A stretch of 64,000 nucleotides of DNA from Batillaria attramentaria (taxonomy: Eukaryota > Mollusca > Gastropoda > Batillariidae), in the NCBI GenBank assembly GCA_018292915.2, contig JACVVK020000399.1:422501-486500 (forward strand), given 5' to 3'. The notes under the pieces are model-generated. The model was given only the letters and a program-made list of their open reading frames with translations. It was not told the origin of the DNA and did not search any database. The position numbers and the translations under genes are program-made. Shown here in pieces: positions 31,326 to 64,000 of the stretch. How positions within the stretch are numbered: position 1 is the first letter of the stretch; each line of letters begins with the position of its first letter.

Positions 31326-31647
31326 GCACCGAGGTGATGGGGGGAATGTGTGTGTGTGTGAAGGTGGGGGTGGGGGGTGGTGGTGGGGGGGGGGGAGGGT
31401 CGCCACTCAACTTGAGAAGGTGAAGCTGGTACTTGTTGCCCATAATTATATTGCTGGACATGTCAGTGAAATCAGTCAGTGATGTATTTTACTTTTGCTT
31501 TGTATCTCAGACATATACATAGATGTATATAACCGACATGAAACTCTGTTCTTGTTTAAAGTCGACCAGGCAAGTTGACACTGATGCATAATGAAGAAGG
31601 TTGTGATGGTTCTTACACAGTGTAGTTATCTGGACATGCTGCTCTTC

Positions 31648-31692
31648 CGTATACGTGGTGGAAAAGGACGTTAAACTCCCATCCACCCCCCT
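31648..31692 (+). mobile_element. SINE family alpha, 3' end only
   Basis: Only the last ~45 bp (CGTGGTGGAAAAGGACGTTA and the C-rich tail) remain, next to a long (CA)n. Confidence 0.75.
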
Positions 31693-31727
31693 CTTCCATT
31701 TTCCTACTCGTTTCTCTTCATCTTCTG

Positions 31728-31728
<1 letters not shown>

Positions 31729-31811
<83 letters not shown>
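31729..31811. repeat. (CA)n microsatellite
   Basis: Uninterrupted CA repeat of about 80 bp. Confidence 0.95.
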
Positions 31812-31812
<1 letters not shown>

Positions 31813-32090
31813 TCAATCAAACGAAAACTGTTAACAAGCGTATTCGTAGTTTAATCGTAAGCTACAGAACTATTAAAGGAAGTTCAGTAAACATTTCCAG
31901 CAAACATGTACAGATGAATATAGAAACAATGACGCTGAATGACACAGTCTCGTTACAAACTTCCTGATATTACTGATATTACTGATATGGGATACTTCGA
32001 TCAAAGGTTCAGTCAAGCATCGCCCACGGCTCATCAACATGGAATTCTCCATCCATTTTACATTAACTACACACGTGAATTGAACATGTC

Positions 32091-32093
<3 letters not shown>

Positions 32094-32162
<69 letters not shown>
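32094..32162. repeat. (GT)n microsatellite
   Basis: Uninterrupted GT repeat of about 68 bp. Confidence 0.95.
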
Positions 32163-32163
<1 letters not shown>

Positions 32164-32169
32164 GCAGCT

Positions 32170-32990
32170 TGCTAGAGAGGGTGGTTTACATGTAGTCAGT
32201 TTACTACAGTATCATGGGGACATGTCCAGGCATGTCCACTGCTGAGGCGGCGGTAGCCCCAATCACAATAAAGTTAAAGGTATAAAATTGTGAAAAAAGT
32301 CAAAATTTAGAAACATTAAGACAACAAAGCCGAAATATTGACATGAAACCATCAGGCATTTCGTTTTTGGTAGCGATTTTTTCGTCTTTCTAAATGTAGA
32401 ATAATTCAGAATATGATTACTACAATGTAGCATGCATTGAACAATGATGAAAGCAGACACAAAATGTCAAAAACATGCGTACATACAAAACAATTCCCTC
32501 CAGTTCTGACGAACGCCTATCACGGCTTCCTATCCGTGGGAACTGTAACAGTAATAACGTGCTGGCTGACCGTTAAAGTATAGGACATGTGTCCTGAATG
32601 TCGTCCACTGTGGTGCAGAAATGATAGGACATATTATTATCTCCACCTTGGTAAGGTGGTTATCGGACATTTTGAAAATAAATCGGTCTGTGGTAGATGT
32701 CTAACGTAGATATGAGGCCCTGGACTATATGTGACCCGTTCTCACAAAAGGGACCATAAGTCGGAAATTAACAATTTCAATGTGCACAGTTTACTGGTTA
32801 TGCAGTTTAATTCAATATAAGAATGAAAGCTGTACCACTAAATTTGACATAGGTATCAGCAGTTGAAGTTGGCTACTCACAAGGCGGTCATACTTATCCC
32901 CCGGCACTCTTTTCGCCTGTAGCGGCGTTCGGCTTAGAGCGCGACTTACGGTCCCTTTTGCGAGAACGGGTCACATATACGAGTTTATGG
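32170..32990. other. no gene recognised
   Basis: AT-rich intergenic sequence without a supported feature. Confidence 0.5.
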
Positions 32991-33015
32991 GAGCATATGG
33001 GAGTATATGGAAGTA

Positions 33016-33459
33016 CAGGAGCGCCGGAACCGGGGGGGGGGGGGGCAGCTGCCCCCCCCCCCCCTGTACCCAAGCAGGGGGGGGGGGGGGGGCAAGAGTG
33101 TCTTTTTGCCCCCCCTCCTGCAAAATCAGGTGACTATGGCAAGAGGGGGGGGGGGGGCAAAGCCATGGTCTTGTCCCCCCCCCCCTTCCCCTACCTCCCC
33201 CCTACCCCTCTTAGTGCTCTCTCCCTCATCCCACCCAACAGAGAACTTCTGTTTTTGCGGACCGAAGGCTGTCCGCTCCTCTGATTGCCCCCCCCCCCCC
33301 CCCCGCTTTTTACTTTTTTCGGGCAATGACCTTCCTTTCAGTGGCTCCCTGGTTCGTAAAGGGTTTTTGTCTACGCAGCATTTGATCCCCCCCCCCCCCC
33401 GCTTTTCACTTTCTTCAGGCAACGTTCCCCCCTCCCCCCAACATCTTCCGGCGCCCCTG
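33016..33459. mobile_element. non-autonomous hAT-like element with G/C homopolymer blocks
   Basis: Terminal inverted repeats: CAGGAGCGCCGGAAC at the left and CTTCCGGCGCCCCTG at the right (complement CAGGGGCGCCGGAAG). CAGGGGCG-type ends are typical of hAT elements. Direct AAGTA repeats flank it (33011-33015, 33460-33464); hAT elements normally give 8 bp, so the class is tentative. The interior holds many runs of G or C of 8-16 bp and no transposase. Confidence 0.65.
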
Positions 33460-33479
33460 AAGTATATACTACTACTACT

Positions 33480-33572
33480 ACCACTAATAATAATATGGAA
33501 GTATATGGGAGTATATGGGAATATATTGGTTTGGGAGTATATTATGGGAGTATATTGGTTATATGGGAGATA
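33480..33572. repeat. TATGGGAGTA short tandem repeat
   Basis: Degenerate 9-10-bp units that also occur left of the hAT-like element (about 32985-33010), so the element landed inside this repeat. Confidence 0.8.
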
Positions 33573-33644
33573 TGACAGACTTACAACTGCTAAACATCAG
33601 TCAGCCAATGCTACGTATAGAGACTAAGAGTGAAGTATACATTC

Positions 33645-34015
33645 TGACAAAGTTAATCCTGTTAAAAGTCGCGTAGTAACATGGCACTCATATTCTCACA
33701 AAGATAAACCTACTGAATGTCGCATAGTAACTGATATAGCACTCACATTCTCACAAAGTTAATCCTGCTGAAAGTCGCATAGTAACCTGGCAGTCACATT
33801 CTCACAAAGTTGATCCTGTTGAAAGTCGCATAGCAACGTAACTCTCACATTCTCACAAAGTTAATCCTGCTGTAAGTCGCATAGTAACAAGGTACGAATA
33901 TGCTTACAAACTTAATCTTGCTGAAAGCCGCATAGTAACACTATGACACTAACATATTCACAAAGTTAATCCTGCTGAATTCCCATAATAACATGGCACT
34001 GTCTTACAAAGTTCA
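33645..34015. repeat. ~57-bp tandem repeat, six to seven diverged units
   Basis: The unit contains CACATTCTCACAAAGTTAAT and CCTGCTGAAAGTCGCATAGT. Substitutions and small gaps are frequent, so it is older than the C-rich satellite. Confidence 0.9.
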
Positions 34016-35689
34016 CGCTACCGAAAGTCAAACAGTCACTTGAAACATTCTCACGAGTGCCATTAGAAGTGTCAGTGTCAGAGTCAGGTGTAACTTAGTC
34101 CTTCAACATTCAAACAACTCAGCACGATCTGTCAGCATGACAATGATAGCATTAACCCCTGTAACTTCTGGCAGCTGATCTGTTCAAATGTCTCAATTTT
34201 GTTCTGCTCAAAAAGTTGCTCGACAGGGCTCAATCTCTCACGAGTTTTGGGCGATGTTCTTAAAGAGAATAAGTATGAGATAGAAAAAAAAATATAGCAA
34301 GACGATATTGGCGGCAATATGTGAGCCACAAAAATCACGTTTACACATGATACAAATCGTTAGGGAACCGTAATGATAGCACGAATGACTGTCTGCTCAT
34401 TTTCTGTCTAGTTTCCCTTTGTCGTCAGTGTAAGACAGAACTATACAAGGGGAGGGTAATGGGACTTTTCCCGCGGTACCACGTTTACAGAGACAGCAAC
34501 GTCCCTGCTTCGTGTATGGCACACTCGTGTATTACTACACCAGTCTGAAAACAACAACAACAACAACAATACAACAACAACAACACACCACCACCACCAC
34601 CAACACCAACACCACCACCACAACAACAACAACAAGAAAAACCCCACACTTTCTCCGTTCCGTTAAACAAACAATTGAGCAAAAATAAAAAAGAAATAAA
34701 TGTACAGTGCGTGCATATATGACATCTCCTCTCTTGTGCTCGCCCTGTAGATTGTGAAGGATTCCCAGACACTACACAGAAGTTCAATGTTAACATTAAT
34801 GACGGCGCATCTATATTCCATCGTACAGTCTTTCACACACAGGTTTTCACCAGTTTTACAAGCAAATGTTGCGCTGTACTCAGTTTGGAGTCTTTACAGT
34901 AACCAAAAGCGATTGATGATAACTGCACTCTACTAATATATATACATTTTTAATATTTTGTTTTTGGTATATACAAACATACTGCACAGAAACCAAGGCA
35001 AATAGGTCATGCATGTACTATAAACCTGAACGCACATGAACAAACATGGCATTCAAATAGAGGTATGTCACAGACATAGATAACATGGTTAGTCCACACG
35101 CTGTACGCCATGCCAAACAAAGCAGCGAGTCATTACTGAGTCATTCGTGCGCACCGACGGGCAATGTAAAGCCTAGGCATGGTTTCCCCTCTCCTGTAAT
35201 CGAGGCCAGGATGTGTCTTCCCCGAACACTCATGGGTTAGCCCGAACTATGTAAAGCCATGCCGCAAACCTTAAACTTTAAACAAAGCAAGGCCATGCAC
35301 ATTTTGCCGTGAAAGCAATGAGAAACCAAGCGCAAATACTTGTTGTTACAGGCAAATCATGGTACTAATATTCTGGGTAGATGACGTTGTAATTGCTTTC
35401 ATGGGCAAATAGAACCGAAATTCTCAGAGACATAATTATAAAACTGTAACTATCGTAGACACTTTACATGGTATAGAAGGAATGCACACTTGAAATAGTA
35501 AAGAAATCCGTAATATGAAAGATATGAAAATACTCAATGTATTGTGAAGAGGCAAAACAAATAATGTCAGTACCGTCTGATGTCCTGCATAAACTAAACA
35601 AGATGGCCACTGACCAGCCCAATATGTTGTTTCCATTTAATCACCTGCTGTCGTCACGGTCGTACTTTTGTAATGCCATGTATACGGGA

Positions 35690-35690
<1 letters not shown>
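34016..35690. other. no gene recognised
   Basis: AT-rich sequence with an (ACA/CCA)n stretch at about 34551-34635. No frame shows convincing splice context. Confidence 0.5.
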
Positions 35691-35693
<3 letters not shown>

Positions 35694-35770
<77 letters not shown>

Positions 35771-35791
35771 CTCTCTCTCTCTCTCTCTCTC
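35694..35791. repeat. (CA)n(CT)n compound microsatellite
   Basis: About 73 bp of CA then about 24 bp of CT. Confidence 0.95.
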
Positions 35792-36074
35792 AATGGAAAC
35801 AACTGACCGGGCTTGTCAGACCAATCTTGGTTTTGGAGGAGAGACGTCAAGTTGTTTTCTTTGAAATCTATGACGTTTTCCTCATTGGGATGACGCATAA
35901 TACATTTGACGTAATAACTTTGACTCGGATACAATTCTTGCAATGAAAGCAGCCCCATGAAAATTGAAGTGTTGCTGCTGCGCAGTGTAAAGATCGAATT
36001 TATACCGGCTCAATGTGTTTAACAGACAAGTCTGCGCGGCGAACGTTTTTTCACTATGTGTTATGTCTGCTGCG

Positions 36075-36111
36075 CGCGCGCGCACACAGACACACACAGA
36101 CATACGCGCGC

Positions 36112-36155
<44 letters not shown>
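36075..36155. repeat. (GC)n/(CA)n/(GCAC)n tract
   Basis: GCGCGC, CACACAGA and about ten GCAC units in succession. Confidence 0.9.
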
Positions 36156-36156
<1 letters not shown>

Positions 36157-36599
36157 GACTTGCGCGAGCCGCGTTTGTGCATGTGCTCCATTGAGACCTA
36201 TGTGGTGTTCTCTCACTCTACTATGCTATTGAGTGAGAGTCAGTGGGAAAAACAAAGCTCACTACATCAATGAAACTCCCGCTTTCCCCGTCTACAAATA
36301 GAGAACTTCCGAAAAGTGACGACACACCCCCACGTCAATCAAACATGACGTCGGCAAACTGACGCTGATACAGTTTTGCGTCAGTGCGCGTGTGCCTTTT
36401 CTGCGATGTTTGTGAGGCGTGTGGCTTGTGTAAAGGAAATGTGCTTCGAGTACAAATTTTCGAGTCAACTGACGACAACGGCTGCAGTGAATTTTTCTAA
36501 TTTTTTTTGTATATTTTTTATGGCACCCCAGGCTCATTATCTATGTATAGTAGGAGCGATTTTGAGATCTAAAGTGTGTTCACCAGCACTTTCATCAGG

Positions 36600-37195
36600 T
36601 ACGGTTTACGCCAAAAGTATAAAAGCGACAACCTCCAAAATTCACTCAGTTGAGAGTCCGTATTCATGCTATCTATGTCCCAAAAATGGAGTGGTTTAGG
36701 TAAATATTACGCCTTTAAACGCCAGAAAGCCACTTTTTTTGAAAAGGGCGATAACTCGCAAATCATGTGTGCAATCGTACCTGGATCGGGCCTTCTATTC
36801 AACAATCTTGATTCATTTAGAAACCCCAAATTTGAAATCGATCGGTTTAGTATTTTCGGAGAAATAGGCATCTGAACTGGGTTCACATGCAATGTCAACT
36901 CAGGCTCGGTTTACATGAAAACTATAAGAGCGACCATTTTCTAGTAGTGAGTCAATTCAGAGTCCGTATTCAAGCTATCTACTGCCAAACAATTGAGTGA
37001 TTTAAATAAATATTACGCCTGTACACGAAAGACAACCAACTTGTCTCAAAAGGGCGATAACTCCCAAATCACTTAAGCAATCATCACACGCTTGAATCGT
37101 CTAATGTAACATTTTGATAAATTTGGATACCCCAAATTTGAAGCCATTCGGTTAAGTATCTTCGAAGAAACGGGCCCGGACACAATTCACACACG
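36600..37195. repeat. ~305-bp tandem duplication
   Basis: Two diverged copies share GAGAGTCCGTATTCATGCTA / AGAGTCCGTATTCAAGCTAT, AAATATTACGCCT and AAAGGGCGATAACTC at constant spacing. Confidence 0.75.
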
Positions 37196-37251
37196 CACAC
37201 ACGCACACACGCACACACACACGCACACACATCCGCACAGACGGCACTCAC

Positions 37252-37347
37252 TGAGGAGGAGAACTGCGTTCGGAACACCATACGCGTCAGCATCGATGAC
37301 GCAAGTTTTCTTACGTCATTGTCAGAGTTACACTTGCATAATCGTCT
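37252..37347 (-). CDS. possible 32-codon exon, HEAT/ARM-like
   Basis: Acceptor CTCCCGCAG|AGACGA, frame RRLCKCNSDNDVRKLASSML then TRMVFRTQFSSS, donor CTCA|GTGAGT, phase 0 both ends. The splice sites are strong, but no partner exon is identified and the exon is short. Confidence 0.3.
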
Positions 37348-37634
37348 CTGCGGGAGATCGGCAGTGACGTGCGTTTGTACCACAGATGCTTGCCTATGAA
37401 CGTGGAAATTTTAGCCCGTCCTATTATGTTGTTTCCATTACTATGGAAACAACATAACAAAAAGGGCGACGCTGATACAAGATAACAACTTGAACTATGT
37501 ACACAAAATTAATCTGTATACAAACTTTACATTATGAAACCATTCTTAACGACAAATGCACATCTTTGTAGAAAAGAGCGTTCTCATCTCGGCGTTCAGC
37601 CCTACAAACTCACTCACCCTTTTCATCTAGGCAA

Positions 37635-37785
37635 GGGTGGGTGGTGTGGGTGTTTGGGAGTTTAACGTCCTTTTCCACCACGTATGGAAAATATCAAAAA
37701 CAGGGCAGAAGAAAAAGGCCAGCAGAAATATTTGGCCGCAGCCGGGACTCGAACTCACGACCCTGAGCATTGAAATCATCCAGGC
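37635..37785 (-). mobile_element. SINE family alpha, 5'-truncated copy
   Basis: On the minus strand: GTGAGTTCGAGTCCCGGC B-box, core, ACGTGGTGGAAAAGGACGTT and CCCAAACACCCACAC tail. The A-box is missing. Confidence 0.85.
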
Positions 37786-38164
37786 AAAACGTGTGAGTAA
37801 ACATCACATGGACAAAAACAGAAAAAAGACAACAACAGTATTTCAGTAACAGCTGGTGATCAGTGGAAAAAGACAAAATCTGTTTATCTAACAGTGTCAC
37901 TGTGAAAAAAGACACCTGTCCACTTTATGGAATGTTAGGAATGTTATTATCATTGTGGGACGACTTTATCTCGGAAAACGTTTTCGGTCAAAGCATTTCT
38001 GTACTTGAATTACATGTACTTGTGCAGAAAAAAAGGTCTGCACTTCAGTGTCTGTTTGGTTGGGGTTACTGGTGTATCATATCTAGACTCAAAACTGGGA
38101 CTAAAGCATTATGAGTTATACATCTTGAAATAGCTGAATCTTGATTTCAGCGTATACTGTACAT

Positions 38165-39080
38165 GACAAAGCTGCTACATAGCAAACCTAACTTCATACA
38201 GAATATTATGAACCTCACAAACCTGCGCTACATGGCCAACCTAACATCATACAGAATATTATGAACATCACAAACCTGCGCTACATGGCCAACCTAACTT
38301 CATACAGAATATTATGAACCTCACAAACCTGCGCTACATGGCCAACCTAACTTCATACAGCATATTATGAACATCACAAACCTGCTACATAGCAAACCTA
38401 ACTTCATACAGAATATTATGAACCTCACAAACCTGCGCTACATGGCCAACCTAACTTCATACAGCATATTATGAACATCACAAACCTGCTACATAGCAAA
38501 CCTTTCATACAGAATATTATGAACCTCACAAACCTGCGCTACATGGCCAACCTAACTTCATACAGAATATTATGAACATCACAAACCTGCGCTACATAGC
38601 CAACCTAACTTCATACGACATGTACATTATAAACCTGCTACATTTGCAAACCTAACTTCATACAGCATAATTATTATGAACATCACAAACCTGCTACATA
38701 GCAAACCTAACTTCAAACATGTTATGTACATTATAAACCTGCTACATTTGCAAACCTAACTTTCTTCAGCATATCATGTACAGAACAAACCTGCTACATT
38801 GCAAACCTAACTTCACACAGCATATGCGCATCACAAACCTGCTACATTTGCAAACCTAACTTTCTTCAGCATATCATGTACATAACAAACCTGCTACATA
38901 GCAAACCTAACTTCACACAGCATATGCGCATCACAAACCTGCTACAAACGGCTTACTTCATTCAGCATATCATGTACATCACGAACCTGCTAGACAGCAA
39001 ACCTAACTTCATTCAGCAAACCATGTACATTACAGACATATGCTACAACGCAAACCTAACTTCATTCATCAGGTACATCA
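38165..39080. repeat. ~55-60-bp tandem repeat, about sixteen units
   Basis: The unit is CACAAACCTGCTACATAGCA plus AACCTAACTTCATACAGAAT plus ATTATGAACAT. The left half alternates GCGCTACATGGCC and GCTACATAGC forms, while the right half drifts to CATATCATGTACATAAC forms, giving a gradient of divergence. Confidence 0.95.
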
Positions 39081-39084
39081 CGAT

Positions 39085-40850
39085 CATGCTATACCCCAAA
39101 AGTAAACATAACAGCAGGACTGGCAGCGAAAGGGAAGCAACCCAACGGTCAGGATCAGTCAGACCAAACATAAGCGCGAAATTTCACATACAAGTGTTAC
39201 AGAAATACAGATATAAAAATAAGAAATAAATTTGAATTTGACGATCGGGCAGTTGTAACTGTTGGTACATACAGGTAGGTATACTGATATATTGTGAAAA
39301 TACTGTATCAGCATTTGGTCCAGCATATCTTGGAATAGTTTGTCAATTTGAGAGGGGATCTTCATTACGAATCCTGCTGCTTGACTGAAATGGACCGTGA
39401 CTGGTCAGTCCCCCCCGGCCTATCCCCGTCCCCGATGTTTGAATTTTCGAGCCTCTGCCGACTGAATCCCCCCGCCCGACACCACCATCCCCACCCCCGG
39501 CAAAGCAACTTCCAACGCCAGTGCATCAGTGACACGTTAAAACACGTACAGATCTCCGGATAGGAAAATAATGACGCCAGTGTAAAAATGTCAAACTACA
39601 AATCTGTAAATACACAATTCGTGTCTTATGTACACTAAAACACGTATGGCACTCCAAACAGGAAATATGTAGATTTGTCAAACTGAATCGCAGTAAGTAC
39701 ATAAGTATTGTCATATATATAGATCTACATCAGTCCTAGAAGGACGCAGGGCGTGCATTACTAGCACACATCACAGAGTTAGAGCAGCAACAGCAGTAGG
39801 CAGTAATCTCGTATGAAGCTAGTTCGAGCCACTGGCATGGCGGATATTTGGCTAGGCCAGTTGAAAGATCACGTACTCCAGACCAAGTTGTCTGACACAA
39901 CAAGCAGTACTGTGACTATGGTGGCGGGATGCTGATGGTAGTGGAGAGGGAGGTAAGGGGGAGGCGGATAAGCAGTATAAGATCGTGGGGGGGGGGGGGG
40001 GGGGGGGGGGCTATGACAAAAATGAAAGGAGTAAATTGAAGACTGGGAGCTGTGCTTCAAATAGTCAACACAACGACAACAGACGGTTTGTACTGTAGAT
40101 ATCTGTGTCAGAATCGTTTGATATGAGGGGGGTTCCAAAAATAATGAGACTTTCAAATGCTCTTAAGTAGAGAAGCGGTTTAACGGATTTGGAGAGCGGC
40201 TTCTGATTAACTCTGATCCAAAATATCGACCTCATCTGGCGTTTTTTTTTTACCCGTTATAATAAGGTGCTATACCCTAAGATCTTATTATTGGTAGGGA
40301 TGAAACACGCCCTCGAACAACCCTCGACCGACCACAGCAGATTAACACCAAACACGATGCTTTTGTACACATAAAAAAACAGAAAGAGTGAGTTTTTCCC
40401 CCTTAAAATTATGGAAGTTTTTTTTTTCCCGACTGTATCCATTTCCTCAAACTGTGATATTTTGTCCGCTATCTTTTATCTGCCAACCCTTCATATCAGC
40501 AGTACTTACAAACAACGAACAATGGTGCACTTGCTGGAGCATCCACTATCAAACGTCGTTATAAACGTTACAAAACATAATCCCAAGCAGTTCGCGTGTG
40601 AATGTATTAGGGGATCCGTCTTATGTAAACATGGTACGCTGAGGAAAATTTCATGTTCTGTACTAGAAACTAAAATAAAAATAGAGAAAAATTCACTGGA
40701 TAAAAGCAGCCCAAAGTTTACGATATTTGGTACAAAATGTAAGAAGCGATCGGCCTAAATGTCGGTCACATTCTTTTAAGCGTAATGGCTTTAGTTTCCT
40801 CAAGTCTCAAAACGTTTGGTACAGCCCACGTATAAAAACTGGAACGATCA
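39085..40850. other. no gene recognised; poly(G) run
   Basis: Contains an uninterrupted G run of about 23 bp at 39988-40010. Nothing coding is supported before the stop of the large gene at 40853. Confidence 0.5.
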
Positions 40851-40852
40851 CA

Positions 40853-63837
<22,985 letters not shown>

Positions 63838-63957
63838 ATTGTTACGTCACAGTTTTGGGTTTAGTGAAGACCGCAAAGTTTCCTTCACTGAGACACTGCC
63901 AGGCACTGACAAGAACCATAACTCGGCCCGCAGTATCGACTTTACAACGTTGCCTAC

Positions 63958-64000
63958 CTGTTACACCACTGTAGACAGATTCCCTGTTGATGTCACGAGT
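63958..64000 (-). other. partial copy of the 30276 exon-like block at the window edge
   Basis: Reads DINRESVYSG-like sequence ending at AACAG|GTAGGC. It is duplicated with exon 1 and cut by the window end. Confidence 0.3.

Overview
The window looks like nuclear DNA of a marine mollusc, probably a gastropod; this is an inference. It has long (CA/GT)n and (GA/CT)n tracts, tRNA-headed SINEs, non-LTR and Ty3-type retroelements, large tandem satellites, TTAGGG-type repeats and widely spaced phase-compatible exons. Nothing is operon-like. All host exons I can support lie on the minus strand. Most plus-strand coding sequence is retrotransposon.

Layout. 1-1000: two short exons of an unidentified minus-strand gene. 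1-7.6 kb: LINE and SINE remnants. 7.76-16.88 kb: a seven-exon gene (all introns phase 0) encoding two consecutive ZU5-UPA modules and a long disordered tail; one intron carries an intact full-length LINE in antisense with a 12-bp target duplication. 17.8-23 kb: tandem repeats and a ~2.5-kb repeat unit in about two copies, one interrupted by a LINE and one by a SINE. 23.78-25.08 kb: a start-containing exon (433 codons) paralogous to exon 1 of the large gene at the right. 25.2-40 kb: satellites, a solo LTR inside a satellite, foldback repeats, a hAT-like element, telomere-like repeats and a few doubtful exons.

40.85-63.84 kb holds the most interesting locus: ten minus-strand exons whose splice phases all agree and whose lengths sum to 4281 bp, a complete 1426-aa reading frame. 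It encodes an acidic disordered leader, an armadillo-like domain with a Cys/His-rich insert, a NERD-like (restriction-endonuclease-fold) domain and a superfamily-1-like helicase/NTPase with Walker A and B motifs. Its introns carry a decayed Ty3-type gag-pol fragment bounded by inverted repeats, a hairpin repeat array and a dead duplicate of one exon. Intron 1 and exon 1 (57.0-63.9 kb) are a segmental duplicate of 18.6-25.1 kb.

How the parts may work together. ZU5-UPA modules occur in PIDD1, NLRP1/CARD8 (FIIND), UNC5 and ankyrins, and NERD plus helicase pairings are known mainly from prokaryotes. A ZU5-UPA gene next to an ARM/NERD/helicase gene, linked by a recent duplication of the latter's first exon, suggests a rapidly evolving and possibly defence-related locus. 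That functional reading is inference. Exon borders, phases and repeats were read from the sequence by eye; family names rest on recalled motifs, not on searches. Coordinates may be off by a base or two.
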